Notes: a model not told the origin generated them from the letters alone. A stretch of 64,000 bases of DNA from an uncultured Lachnoclostridium sp. (GCA_902464595.1 CABQJX010000003.1:1-64000); one strand, 5' to 3'. Counted from the first letter of the stretch, positions 43,237 to 52,513 are shown. Translations and numbers: made by a program.

Positions 43237-43599
43237 ATGAAAATTGCAGTAGCAGCTATGGGAAATCAGGTCGCCGGCCATTTTGGCCATTGTGAGAACT
43301 TTATCTTTTTTGATACTGCTGACGGTAAGATCACAGCAGTCAATTCCGTTCCAAATCCTGGCCATCGTCCGGGCTTTTTACCTAACTTTCTTGCAGACAA
43401 TGGGGCTCAGGTTATCATCTCCGGCGGTATGGGCGGCGGCGCAGTTGACATTTTCAACGAGCGCGGTGTGGAAGTGATAATCGGAGTGCAGGGTGACGCT
43501 CAGACAGCTGTGGAAACCTATCTGCGCGGAGAGCTGGCCTCCACCGGTTCCATTTGCCATGAGCATGAGCATGCAGATGAGTGCGGAGAGCATCATTAA
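43237..43599 (+). CDS. NifX/NafY-type iron-molybdenum-cofactor-binding protein
   Basis: Small protein of 120 residues, MKIAVAAMGNQVAGHFGHCE with IISGGMGGGAVDIFNERGV, the dinitrogenase cofactor-binding fold. The C-terminal tail is histidine-rich (CHEHEHADECGEHH) and probably binds metal. No nitrogenase genes are seen, so the protein serves some other metal cluster. It ends the operon and a terminator follows. Confidence 0.88.
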   Translation: MKIAVAAMGNQVAGHFGHCENFIFFDTADGKITAVNSVPNPGHRPGFLPNFLADNGAQVIISGGMGGGAVDIFNERGVEVIIGVQGDAQTAVETYLRGELASTGSICHEHEHADECGEHH

Positions 43600-43685
43600 T
43601 CCTGTGATAGAATCCCAGAAATAAAAGCAGGATGATGCAGTCTCCATGGACTGTGGATGACAGAAGTATAAATCGGAAGACCTTG

Positions 43686-43717
43686 TCGCCTGTCGGATAT
43701 ATTGGCAGGCGATTTTT
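43686..43717 (+). terminator. Intrinsic terminator of the ferredoxin-ATPase operon
   Basis: TCGCCTGTC (43686-43694) pairs with GGCAGGCGA (43704-43712) with one G-U pair and is followed by TTTTTATTG. Confidence 0.85.
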
Positions 43718-43867
43718 ATTGTTTCATGAAAACACTTCCATCGTCTTGTGTATTATCTTGCGTATTTTTCTCTTTATTATCCAAGTATCGGCAGCAAATT
43801 TCAATTCCTACAACAATGTGTGATTGAAAATCGAAAGATTGTCATACAAATTCAAAAATCCGTCTCA

Positions 43868-43896
43868 TTGTTTGTGTATTGTATATAATGTATAAT
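43868..43896 (+). promoter_or_regulatory. Promoter of the sugar ABC operon
   Basis: TTGTTT at 43868-43873 and TATAAT at 43891-43896 with 17 bp between, 55 bases upstream of the substrate-binding-protein start. Confidence 0.75.
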
Positions 43897-43950
43897 TAAT
43901 ATCGTATAAAGAAGCAAAATATAGTGTATATCACTACAAGGGAGGTTTCT

Positions 43951-45084
43951 ATGAAAAGATTGATGAGTGTAGTTACGGCGGTTTCACTTATGGCAATGTC
44001 GATGACAGGGTGTACGACTTCAAACCAGACGGCGGAGTCATCTTCCGCTGCAGCCGAAGCGGTTCAGGAGACAAAGGAGGAGAAAACTCAGGAATCTGGC
44101 AGTGCGGAAGAAAAAAAGGAAGAAGGGGAAACAGAAGAAAAAGCGCAGGGGGAAAGTAAGGCGGAAGATGGTTATGCAGTAAAGCCAAGGCAGATCACAG
44201 ACAGGAAGGTAAAGCTGGGATTGATTCCGGTGACAATGAATACAGCATATACTATGACTATTAACGGAGCGAAAAAGCATATTGCGGAGACAGGAGACAA
44301 GATCGAACTCATTGTCCAGGCACCTTCCAGTAATGCCAGCACCATTACGGAACAGGGAAATATCATGGAGACAATGATACAGCAGGGTGTGGATGCGATC
44401 GCTCTGGCAACGGAATCCGACGAATCCATGCTTCCTTATCTGAGAGAGGCGGCAGAAGCGGATGTTCCAGTATTTCTGTTCAATATGACAGAAATCAATG
44501 AGGAGAATATCTATTATGTTTCCAGTATCGGATACGATCAGGAAAAAGCTGGATATGAGATCGGACAGTGGATCAATGAGAATCTGGGCGCAGATCCCCA
44601 GAAGATCGCAGTCCTGGAAGGATATGCAGGGATTGTTAATACAAAGAGAATGGATGGCTTTAAAGCTGCCATTGGCGACAATGAAAACCTTCCTATTGTA
44701 GCTTCTCAGACAGCAGAGTGGACAAGGGAGAAGGGGCAGAGCGTCACGGAGAGTATTTTGACCTCAAACCCAGACATTACCGTGTTGTATGGGCCTTACG
44801 ATGAAATGGTCTTAGGCGGTCTCACTGTGATCAAAGAGCGGAATCTGCTGGATCAGATCGCGGTAGTAGGATTTGGCTGTACCAAGGATGGAGTAGCTGC
44901 GATCGAGGCCGGAGAGATGAAGGCTACAATTGATGTAGGAGAATACGGAACTGGATTTGACATCGTGGATGCGGTAACGGATTTCTGTATCAATGGCAAG
45001 GAAGTAGAAAAGGTGATCAACAGGCCGTCAAAGGTATATGATATTACAAATCTGGATGAGCTTGACAGAGTGATATTTGAATAG
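43951..45084 (+). CDS. Sugar ABC transporter substrate-binding lipoprotein
   Basis: Extracellular binding protein of 377 residues. The signal peptide (MKRLMSVVTAVSLMAMSMTGC) ends with a lipidated Cys21, followed by a Glu/Lys-rich linker of about 50 residues. The mature part is a type I periplasmic-binding (ribose/galactose) fold: KLGLIPVTMNTAYTMTINGA, MIQQGVDAIALATESDESML and VVGFGCTKDGVAAIEAGEM. The ATP-binding and permease genes of the same family lie downstream. The start is ATG 43951 with AGGGAGG upstream; ATG 43924 has no ribosome site. A terminator-like hairpin separates it from the rest, which would make it the most abundant product. Confidence 0.92.
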   Translation: MKRLMSVVTAVSLMAMSMTGCTTSNQTAESSSAAAEAVQETKEEKTQESGSAEEKKEEGETEEKAQGESKAEDGYAVKPRQITDRKVKLGLIPVTMNTAYTMTINGAKKHIAETGDKIELIVQAPSSNASTITEQGNIMETMIQQGVDAIALATESDESMLPYLREAAEADVPVFLFNMTEINEENIYYVSSIGYDQEKAGYEIGQWINENLGADPQKIAVLEGYAGIVNTKRMDGFKAAIGDNENLPIVASQTAEWTREKGQSVTESILTSNPDITVLYGPYDEMVLGGLTVIKERNLLDQIAVVGFGCTKDGVAAIEAGEMKATIDVGEYGTGFDIVDAVTDFCINGKEVEKVINRPSKVYDITNLDELDRVIFE

Positions 45085-45092
45085 CATATGCG

Positions 45093-45128
45093 AAAATGCC
45101 TGCATAGTAACACTTTGCGGGCATTTTT
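45093..45128 (+). terminator. Attenuator-type terminator inside the sugar ABC operon
   Basis: AAAATGCCTGCA (45093-45104) pairs with TGCGGGCATTTT (45116-45127) with one mismatch-like T-G pair and is followed by a T run. Its place after the binding-protein gene is common for partial termination that raises binding-protein levels relative to the membrane components. Confidence 0.8.
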
Positions 45129-45167
45129 AACGGTTAAACCGGACAAAAAAGAAAGCGGGGAACAGGA

Positions 45168-45992
45168 ATGGCAAATAAGCGGATGTATATAATCAACGGG
45201 GGAATGATCCAGTGTGATCTGGCGAATATGGTATGTATGCCGGCATTGGGAAATGCAGAGGAGCATGAGGTAAAGAGTATTTGGGCGGATTCCCCTATTA
45301 CCTGTATGCTGATTGAAAATGAAGACGGATGGGTTTTGTTTGATACAGGCTGTCATCCGGATGCCATGACTCTCAGGTGGGACGAGGGAAATAAAATGAG
45401 AACACCGGTAACGGTAAGGGAAAAGGAAGGTGTCCTGCCAGCATTAAAAATCCTGGGGCTGACCCCTGACGATGTATCATGTGTTGTTTTATCCCATCTT
45501 CACGAGGATCACGCTGGATGTATTGAGTATTTTCCAAAGGCAGATATTTATGTGAGTGACCGGGAGCTGACCGGAGCGATGCGTCTGTATGCCCTTCATG
45601 GCGATATGGGGGGATATATAAAAAATGATATTAAAGTGTGGCTGGATCAGGAGCTGAACTGGAAGTTAGTACCGGATGAAGAAGATGAGTATGAGCTGAT
45701 GGATGGAATCAAGATCCTTAATTTTGGCCCGGGCCATACCTTTGGAATGATGGGGCTTTTGGTAAGCTTAAAGGAAAGCGGGAATTTCCTTCTGGTGTCA
45801 GACTGTGTGAATACTTCTTTGAATTATGGACCTCCGATCCGTTTTCCCGGACTGGCATATGATACCATCGGATATAAAAAAACGGTTGAGAAGATACAGA
45901 GGATTCAAAAAAAATACCAGGCTCAAGTGTTGTTCGGACATGATATTGGCCAGTTTCGAGGCCTGCGGTTTGTGCCGGAGTACTATATGTGA
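45168..45992 (+). CDS. Metallo-beta-lactamase-fold hydrolase, AHL-lactonase-like
   Basis: Zinc hydrolase of 274 residues. The metal motif is LSHLHEDHAG (His110, His112, Asp114, His115). A later GPGHTFGMMGLLV supplies a further histidine, VSDCVNT the bridging aspartate, and FGHDIGQFRGL the last histidine. The family (N-acyl-homoserine-lactonase-like) hydrolyses lactones and esters. Within a sugar transport operon it may open a sugar lactone; quorum quenching is less likely in this context. Start ATG 45168, ribosome site weak. The following ABC gene begins after 14 bases. Confidence 0.88.
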   Translation: MANKRMYIINGGMIQCDLANMVCMPALGNAEEHEVKSIWADSPITCMLIENEDGWVLFDTGCHPDAMTLRWDEGNKMRTPVTVREKEGVLPALKILGLTPDDVSCVVLSHLHEDHAGCIEYFPKADIYVSDRELTGAMRLYALHGDMGGYIKNDIKVWLDQELNWKLVPDEEDEYELMDGIKILNFGPGHTFGMMGLLVSLKESGNFLLVSDCVNTSLNYGPPIRFPGLAYDTIGYKKTVEKIQRIQKKYQAQVLFGHDIGQFRGLRFVPEYYM

Positions 45993-46006
45993 TAGGAGAT
46001 AGGGCG

Positions 46007-47497
46007 ATGAATGAAGTGATACTGGAAATGAAAAACATATGCAAGTCGTTTGGAAAAGTCCATGTGTTAAAAGGAATTGATCTTACTCTGCATCAGGGAG
46101 AAGTGCTGGGGCTGATCGGCGAAAATGGTGCGGGAAAATCTACATTGATCAAGATACTTTGTGGGATCTACCGCGCTACCTCGGGGGAGATTTTCCTGAA
46201 CCAAAAGCAGGTAGATATTGCAAATGCCAAGATAGCCCAGGATTTGGGGATCAGCACAATCTATCAGGAGCTGAGCGTAATACCAGATCTGAATGCAGTA
46301 CAGAATATTTTTCTTAACCGGGAACTTGCTGCGAATCGTTCTCTTGTTTCCAAACTAAACTATCGGGAGATGAAGAAGCAGGCAGAGGAAATTTTGTTTC
46401 AAAAGCTGGAGATACAGATGGACTCTGAGATCCCTCTGAGATATGTTCCTTTGGCCCAAAAGCAGATGGTGGAAATTGCAAGAACCGTTTATTCCAATGC
46501 GAAAATTATTATTATGGATGAGCCAACCGCCTCCCTGCAGGCAGCGGAGCGTGATAAACTCTTCCAGGTGATCCGCAGTCTGAAGGAAAATGGACATTCC
46601 ATTATTTTTATATCTCATCACTTGGATGAACTGTTAGAGATATGCGATACCATATCCATTCTCAGGGATGGGATCAAGGTGGAGGAAGGAAAGGTAGAAG
46701 ATTTCTCGGTTGAACGGATTATCCGGGCTATGGTTGGGCGGGAAGTTCAAAATAAGTATCCCAAATATCAGACAGAAATAGGGGATACCCTGATGACTGT
46801 GGAAGGGCTCTCTGATGGAAGGACGTTTCACGATGTTTCCTTTGAACTGCGCCAGGGGGAGATTTTAGGAATTGTTGGCGTAGAGGGATGTGGAAAGAAT
46901 GAGGTGATCCGCGCCATTTTCGGAGAAAGGAAAATAAAAAGCGGATGTATCAAATTAAGCAAGGGAATATATAAAAATCATATCAAAGAAGCTATGGGAG
47001 CAGGGATTGCTTTTCTTCCAGCTGAGAGAAAGGTAGAAGGCCTGTTTCTCAAGCAGGATCTGGCATGGAATACTTCCATTGCATCGCTTCCTAAAATTTG
47101 CCGTTTCCGTACTATTATGAGAAAGGAAGAAAAGAAAATAACGGATCAGTATATTGAAAAGCTGAATGTGCGCTGTAATGGAAATGGGCAGAAAATATCA
47201 GCCCTAAGCGGAGGAAACCAGCAAAAAGTCATGCTGTCCCGCTGGCTGATGACCGATGCAAAGGTTCTTTTGCTGGAGGAACCTACCAGAGGGATTGACG
47301 TCAATGCAAAAACGGAGGTTTATGAAACCATAGGAAAATGTGTAAAAGCAAAGAAGGGTGTGATCGTTGTATCCTCAGAGGAAGATGAGGTTATGGGAAT
47401 CTGCGATCGGATTTTAGTTATGAAGAATGGTCAGATTTCAGCTGAATTGGATGCCGCAAATACATCGGCGAAGGAAATCAAACAGTACGCGGTATAA
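46007..47497 (+). CDS. Sugar ABC transporter ATP-binding protein (RbsA/MglA type)
   Basis: Tandem ABC ATPase of 496 residues. The first half has Walker A GENGAGKST (38-46), LVPLAQKQMVEIAR-like region (YVPLAQKQMVEIARTVYS) and Walker B IIIMDEPTASL. The second half has a weaker Walker A (GVEGCGKNEVIRAIFG), signature LSGGNQQKVMLSRWL and Walker B VLLLEEPTRGID, as normal in ribose/galactose importers. It energises the permease encoded next. The start is ATG 46007, preceded by AGGAGATAGGG. Confidence 0.94.
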   Translation: MNEVILEMKNICKSFGKVHVLKGIDLTLHQGEVLGLIGENGAGKSTLIKILCGIYRATSGEIFLNQKQVDIANAKIAQDLGISTIYQELSVIPDLNAVQNIFLNRELAANRSLVSKLNYREMKKQAEEILFQKLEIQMDSEIPLRYVPLAQKQMVEIARTVYSNAKIIIMDEPTASLQAAERDKLFQVIRSLKENGHSIIFISHHLDELLEICDTISILRDGIKVEEGKVEDFSVERIIRAMVGREVQNKYPKYQTEIGDTLMTVEGLSDGRTFHDVSFELRQGEILGIVGVEGCGKNEVIRAIFGERKIKSGCIKLSKGIYKNHIKEAMGAGIAFLPAERKVEGLFLKQDLAWNTSIASLPKICRFRTIMRKEEKKITDQYIEKLNVRCNGNGQKISALSGGNQQKVMLSRWLMTDAKVLLLEEPTRGIDVNAKTEVYETIGKCVKAKKGVIVVSSEEDEVMGICDRILVMKNGQISAELDAANTSAKEIKQYAV

Positions 47498-47536
47498 AAG
47501 TAGAAACTCAAGAGAAGCTCAGGAGGAAAATAAGAT

Positions 47537-48499
47537 ATGAAAGACAATAAATTTTTAAAACAGATCACCAGTGTGGAGGGAATTGGGATTATATTGGTAT
47601 ATCTGGTGGTATTTGTTTCCCTAAGCATTGCATGCCCCAATTTCCTTAAATTTTCTAATATCATGGTAGGGATCAGGCAGGCTGTCTACACAGCGATCGT
47701 GGGTTTTGCCATGACATTTGTGATTTCCATGGGAGGAATCGACCTATCCGTGGGCTCCACTGTGGGTATTACAGGAATGGTTCTGGCAGCAATGATTCTC
47801 GGGGGCCATAATATTTATCTTTCCATTCTTGTAGTGATCGGTCTTGGAGCACTGATTGGTTTTATTAATGGTGTGTTAGTGACAAAGCTGAAAATGGCCT
47901 ATTTTATTGCAACATTAGGAACTATGAGCGCCTTAAGAGGATTGATCTATGTGTATACGGAAGGTATTCCTCTTTATGGGCTTAAATTCCCGGAGATCAA
48001 GTTTTTTGGGCAAGGATATATTGGCCCGATTCCTGTACCGATCATTATTACATTGCTCTTATTGGCTGTCAGCTGTTACTTATTTTATAAGACAAAATTT
48101 GGGCGTTATACAGTATCCATCGGAAGCAACGAAGAAGCAGCGAAATTGGTGGGAATTAATATTGACAGAATTAAGATCCTGGTATATATACTCAGTGGTG
48201 TGTTTTGCGCCATTGCAGGTGTGATTTTAGCCTCCCGGAGTGAGGCTGCAATTCCTACAGCTGGAAATGCATATGAGATGGATGCGATTGCGGCGACGGT
48301 TATTGGGGGAACCAGCATGTCTGGCGGAAAGGGAAATATGCTGGGAACCGCGCTGGGGGCGATCCTTATGGCAACTATTAAAAACGGCCTCAGCCTTCTC
48401 AACGTTAACACGTTTTGGCATCAGGTAGTCATTGGACTGTTTATCCTATTTGCGGTTGCTTTGGATGGATTTGCTGCCAAGAAGGCAGAAAAGGAGTAA
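47537..48499 (+). CDS. Sugar ABC transporter permease (RbsC type)
   Basis: Integral membrane protein of 320 residues with about 9-10 hydrophobic segments. The family pattern is MGGIDLSVGSTVGITGMVLA followed by ISILVVIGLGALIGFINGVL-like sequence (YLSILVVIGLGALIGFINGV) and AYFIATLGTMSALRGL. The EAA-like loop near the end is SVGSNEEAAKLVGINIDRIK in the form SIGSNEEAAKLVGINIDRIK. With the binding protein and ATPase it forms a complete importer for a pentose or hexose. The response-regulator gene follows within a few bases. Confidence 0.93.
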   Translation: MKDNKFLKQITSVEGIGIILVYLVVFVSLSIACPNFLKFSNIMVGIRQAVYTAIVGFAMTFVISMGGIDLSVGSTVGITGMVLAAMILGGHNIYLSILVVIGLGALIGFINGVLVTKLKMAYFIATLGTMSALRGLIYVYTEGIPLYGLKFPEIKFFGQGYIGPIPVPIIITLLLLAVSCYLFYKTKFGRYTVSIGSNEEAAKLVGINIDRIKILVYILSGVFCAIAGVILASRSEAAIPTAGNAYEMDAIAATVIGGTSMSGGKGNMLGTALGAILMATIKNGLSLLNVNTFWHQVVIGLFILFAVALDGFAAKKAEKE

Positions 48500-48505
48500 T
48501 TGGAT

Positions 48506-50110
48506 TTGATAAGGATTTTGATTGCGGATGATGAGATAAGCATCATTCAACTGATAAAGAGATTGATCAATCCAGAGCTTGAATATGAAATTGTGGGGGA
48601 GACAACGGATGGTATGAGCGCTTTGGCTCTCATCGGAGAAGTATGTCCGGATATTGTTATAACGGACATACGGATGCCAGGGTTAAGCGGGATCGAATTA
48701 CTGTCAAAGGCCAGGGAAAAAGGGATTGGGGCGGAGTTTATCATTGTCAGCGGGTATCAGGATTTCCAGTATGCACAGAGCGCGATCCAGTATGGGGCAG
48801 CCGCTTATCTGTTAAAACCCATTAAAGCAGATGAATTGAACGAGAGCCTTAGACAGGCGGAAAAAAAGCAGGGAGAAAATCAGAAACTGAAAAACAGGAT
48901 TGCAGATATGGAATATACGATAGCTAAAAATCGTTCCATGAGACGGAAACAGCTTTTAGCTTTGTGGTCAGATAGACAGCAGTATCCCGATAAGCTTGAC
49001 CTGCAAAAACAAAAGGAAGAAATTCTGTCTGTCTACCAATTTCCAGAAAACAGCTGTTTAGGGCTGCTGATCCTGAAAATAGATATGGAAGAACCTGCCG
49101 ACAAGAAATTTATAGAGGAAAATCTGGAAGTTTTAAGTGAGAAATACTGCCGGTGTATTGAGGAAAACTGTTGGGATCTGGAAACCTTTTGCAGGGATTC
49201 CCGCTGTTATCTATTGTTTTGTTTGGAAAAAAAGCGGTACAGTGCTTTGATAAAAGAGCTGGATGGGCTGACAAGAGACAGGCCCTCCCAATATCATATG
49301 TATCAAGTGACGGCAGCTATGGGAGCGGCAGTTGAGACAGCAGATGAGATTTCTTATATGTTCCTGAGTGCAGAATATGCCCTTATGCAAAGACTTTCCA
49401 TTGGAACAGGGAAATTGATCCGCTATCATAAAACAGAAAATTTATCAAAAGAAACAGGACTTTCAGCGGAAGAAAAACAAAAAATAGACCGAGTATTGTA
49501 TGAGAGAAAACCCTCTAAATTGGAAGAAGTATTTCAAAGACTTTACAGGGAAGCTTTGGGGAAATATCGTCAAGATCCATTTTTGATCAGACAATTTTTG
49601 GAAGCAGCTATGGATTATGGAAGCAGCTGTCTGAAGAACTATATGGGAGATAAGGGGGCGGTATCAGAAGATTTAGAAGATATTGTATATAAAATGGATA
49701 CATGTTCCTCCAATGATGAGATGTTTGTGGTCTGCCAGGATTATATGGTTCATTTGGCAGAATGGGTACAAAAACGTCAGAAGGATGGAATCAGCCGGCC
49801 GATCAAAAGCATGAAAGCATATATCCGGGAGCACTATGGGGAGAATATATCTTTGGAGGAAATTGTGGCATATGCAGAGCTCTCCTATGCCTATGGGAGC
49901 AGTATATTTAAAAAAGAAACGGGAATGACGATCACTGCATATCTTACGCACGTGCGTATGGAGGAAGCTCAGCGGCTGATACGGGAAACCAATCTGACGA
50001 TCAATGAAATTTCTGGAAAAGTGGGATATATGGACGCCAGATATTTCAGCAAGCTGTTTATAAAAACAGTGGGTGTTAAACCGGTGGATTACAGAAAGTT
50101 TTACAGTTGA
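48506..50110 (+). CDS. YesN-type response regulator (receiver plus AraC DNA-binding domain)
   Basis: Regulator of 534 residues. The receiver domain (1-120) has the acidic pair DDE, the phospho-acceptor Asp54 in IVITDIRMPGLSG and the conserved Lys in LLKPIKADEL. A middle region of about 280 residues has no recognised fold. The C-terminal AraC-type DNA-binding domain contains ISLEEIVAYAELSYAYGSSIFK and TINEISGKVGYMDARYFSKLF. The start TTG 48506 has AGGAG nine bases upstream and gives the expected MIRILIADDE; TTG 48500 is too close to it. The histidine kinase gene follows, and the system probably controls the operon itself. Confidence 0.9.
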   Translation: MIRILIADDEISIIQLIKRLINPELEYEIVGETTDGMSALALIGEVCPDIVITDIRMPGLSGIELLSKAREKGIGAEFIIVSGYQDFQYAQSAIQYGAAAYLLKPIKADELNESLRQAEKKQGENQKLKNRIADMEYTIAKNRSMRRKQLLALWSDRQQYPDKLDLQKQKEEILSVYQFPENSCLGLLILKIDMEEPADKKFIEENLEVLSEKYCRCIEENCWDLETFCRDSRCYLLFCLEKKRYSALIKELDGLTRDRPSQYHMYQVTAAMGAAVETADEISYMFLSAEYALMQRLSIGTGKLIRYHKTENLSKETGLSAEEKQKIDRVLYERKPSKLEEVFQRLYREALGKYRQDPFLIRQFLEAAMDYGSSCLKNYMGDKGAVSEDLEDIVYKMDTCSSNDEMFVVCQDYMVHLAEWVQKRQKDGISRPIKSMKAYIREHYGENISLEEIVAYAELSYAYGSSIFKKETGMTITAYLTHVRMEEAQRLIRETNLTINEISGKVGYMDARYFSKLFIKTVGVKPVDYRKFYS

Positions 50111-50111
50111 T

Positions 50112-51071
50112 ATGGATGATAAATTACGAAATGAAAAAGATTATATCAATCGGAGGACGATTTTGGCCCTGAGCGGGAACCTCATTCTTACACTGTGCTT
50201 TTTCGCTGTGTGGATGTTTGCGGGGAGGGAAAAGAGCGGAACAACGCTGCTGCTTGGGGTGATTTTGTATGCAGTGGGGGAGGTCTTGTTCCTTGTGTGG
50301 TATCTCCATTTTCTCCGTCAGCCTATCAATCATCTGCTGAATACAGTAAAAAAGGCGACAGAGGATGAATACAAAGCCCAGAACCTGCGATCGCAGGCAG
50401 AGGTTTTTGCCCTTCAAAGTCAGATTAATCCCCATTTTCTTTATAATACGTTGGATACGATCCGAAGCTATGCTCTTTCCTGTAACGCAGAGGATATTGC
50501 GGCTATGACGGAGTCTTTATCCACCTTATTCCGCTACAGCATTTCCAGGCCAGGAGAATTGACCACACTGGAGGAGGAATTAAACAATGTAAGAAATTAT
50601 CTGCTGATCCAGCAATACCGCTTTCCTGATAAGGTAGAATACAAGGAGGAGATCCAGGATCATCATATATTGAATTATAAAATGCCGGTTTTGACGATAC
50701 AGCCTATTGTTGAAAATGCTATCCATCATGGGTTGGAAATGAAGCTGGAAAAGGGTTGGATCAAAGTAAGGGTATTTTCTACGGATCATAATGTAACTAT
50801 ATACATCAGCGATAATGGGATTGGAATGAGGGAGGATGCATTGGCAAGACTTCGTCAAAAGCTGAAGCAGGGAGGCGAAATATCGTATAGAGAAAAGAAC
50901 AAGGAAAAGAGAGAGACGGGGATCGCACTTTTGAATGTAGATAAGCGGCTGAAATTCTATTATGGAAATCAATATGGTTTACAGGTGCGAAGTACCTTTG
51001 GTGTGGGAACTATGGTAGAGATCCGTTTGCCGGTTAGCCAAAAATTTTTATGTGGGGAAGAAATAAAATGA
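50112..51071 (+). CDS. YesM-type sensor histidine kinase without an external sensor domain
   Basis: Kinase of 319 residues, half the size of most YesM proteins. It has two transmembrane segments (about residues 17-38 and 45-68) with only a few residues between, then the phosphorylation site LQSQINPHFLYNTLDTIRSY (His108) and the ATP-binding part with VENAIHHGLE, ISDNGIGM and GIALLNVDKRL. Lacking an extracellular domain, it needs another protein to bring the signal, for instance the ABC-like protein encoded immediately downstream. Its stop overlaps that gene by four bases. Ribosome site poor, suggesting coupling to the upstream gene. Confidence 0.88.
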   Translation: MDDKLRNEKDYINRRTILALSGNLILTLCFFAVWMFAGREKSGTTLLLGVILYAVGEVLFLVWYLHFLRQPINHLLNTVKKATEDEYKAQNLRSQAEVFALQSQINPHFLYNTLDTIRSYALSCNAEDIAAMTESLSTLFRYSISRPGELTTLEEELNNVRNYLLIQQYRFPDKVEYKEEIQDHHILNYKMPVLTIQPIVENAIHHGLEMKLEKGWIKVRVFSTDHNVTIYISDNGIGMREDALARLRQKLKQGGEISYREKNKEKRETGIALLNVDKRLKFYYGNQYGLQVRSTFGVGTMVEIRLPVSQKFLCGEEIK

Positions 51072-52513
51072 GAAAAGAAATTCTCCGGATGGAACAGGTA
51101 GTAAAAAAGATAAATGGAGCAGAGGCTTTGAAAGAGCTTTGCCTGACTATATACGGGGGAGAAATTCTTGGCCTTACCGGGCTTAGCGGTTCAGGAAAAT
51201 CAGTGATCGCGGAAATTCTGTCTGGCCGGAGTACCTTTGATCGCGGAAGGGTACTGCTGGAACATTCTGCAGCGGAGCCAGGCATGATGATACAGGCGTA
51301 CCGAGAAGGTATTTATAGTGTTACAGCCAATCCCGCTCTTTTTACCTGCCTGACCATAAAGGAAAACATCTGCCTGACAGAGAAAGCGTTTTCTTCTTCT
51401 CTTTATTTTCCTACCAAACAACAGCTGGAAGCCGTAAAGGAGGCAGCCCGCTCTCTCAATGTGACCATGGATCTGGACAAGGACGTATCAAAATTAAGTG
51501 CATATGAAGCCCATTTGACAGCTATTTTAAGAGCATATTATCTTCATTCCAAGCTGATTATTCTCGACAATATAACCGATCGCTATACGGAGGAGGAATT
51601 TTCCGATTTTGAAAGACTGCTGTGGAGGCTGAAAGAAAGAGGAACCAGCATTCTTTGGATTGAATCTATGGCAGAGCGGATGATGCCCATTGCAGACCGA
51701 ATGGTGATCCTTCGCAATGGAAGGGAAGAAGGGATTTTATTCAAAGGCGAATATTCAACCGATGAGATCGAACAGATCATGATAGGAGATTATGCTATTC
51801 CTCATATGCTGGAAAAAAGCATTCCCATGGAAAAGGGGGAAAAACTTTTGGCAGCGGAAGATCTCTCTTATGGAAAAATAGAGGGATTCTCTTTTTATTT
51901 GAGAAAAGGAGAGGTGATCGGATTCCTGGACGAAGAAAAGGTGTTTTGTGAGGAAATCTGGAATATTTTAGGCGGAACCAGGGAAACAGTGAAGGGAAAA
52001 CTCACGTTGCAGGGCAGCCAAGTTTCTTTGCAGGCAGGGAGAGAGAAAATGATACAGTCCGGTTTTGGATATGTGGATAATTATAAAAACAGTGTATTCT
52101 CAAAATTATCCCTAAGGGATAATTTGACAATCTCCAGTCTGCAGCGTTTGAAAAACCATGTGGGGATCAACCTGCGCCTGGAGCGGAAAGTGGCAGGGGA
52201 TTTGATGGAGAAACTGCAGATCCCATCAGGTGATTGGAAGAAACCGATCAAAGATACCAGCAACAGGGTACAATTGGCTGCTGCCCTATATAAATGGGTG
52301 CTGAATCGTTCAAAGGTAGTGATTTTAAATCATGTGCTCTCAGGAACGGATGTGATCATGCAGGATATTATCCGCCATTTTCTTAATGAATTGAAGGAAA
52401 AGGGAAATGGGGCGATCATACTTGCTTATAATGCCAGGGAGCTTTGTGAACTGTGTGACCGCGTTTATGTACTGGGGCATGGAAGAGTGACGGATATAAG
52501 GGAGAGGGGATAA
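51068..52513 (+). CDS. Degenerate tandem ABC-ATPase-like protein of the two-component operon
   Basis: Protein of 481 residues with the outline of an RbsA-type tandem ATPase. The first domain keeps Walker A (GLSGSGKS, 38-45), but its signature is KLSAYEAHLTAIL instead of LSGGQ, and Walker B ends ILDNITD rather than ILDEPT. In the second domain Walker A is gone (EVIGFLDEEKVFCEE) and the signature is replaced by SNRVQLAAALYKW; only the fold and Walker B-like VVILNHVLSG remain. ATP hydrolysis like that of a transporter ATPase is unlikely. Cotranscribed with and coupled to the histidine kinase, it may bind the importer permease or kinase and report transport activity. Confidence 0.8.
   Translation: MRKEILRMEQVVKKINGAEALKELCLTIYGGEILGLTGLSGSGKSVIAEILSGRSTFDRGRVLLEHSAAEPGMMIQAYREGIYSVTANPALFTCLTIKENICLTEKAFSSSLYFPTKQQLEAVKEAARSLNVTMDLDKDVSKLSAYEAHLTAILRAYYLHSKLIILDNITDRYTEEEFSDFERLLWRLKERGTSILWIESMAERMMPIADRMVILRNGREEGILFKGEYSTDEIEQIMIGDYAIPHMLEKSIPMEKGEKLLAAEDLSYGKIEGFSFYLRKGEVIGFLDEEKVFCEEIWNILGGTRETVKGKLTLQGSQVSLQAGREKMIQSGFGYVDNYKNSVFSKLSLRDNLTISSLQRLKNHVGINLRLERKVAGDLMEKLQIPSGDWKKPIKDTSNRVQLAAALYKWVLNRSKVVILNHVLSGTDVIMQDIIRHFLNELKEKGNGAIILAYNARELCELCDRVYVLGHGRVTDIRERG

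Larger units (their letters stand above)
43600..43950. other. Intergenic region of 351 bases with terminator and promoter only
   Basis: This stretch contains the terminator at 43686-43717, an AT-rich middle and the promoter at 43868-43896. A 63-codon open frame at 43632-43823 lacks a ribosome site and passes through the terminator, so I do not consider it a gene. Nothing else is visible. Confidence 0.7.

Noticed and set aside
43632..43823. Small open frame in the intergenic region after the NifX gene
   Set aside because: It runs through a clear terminator and lacks a ribosome site.
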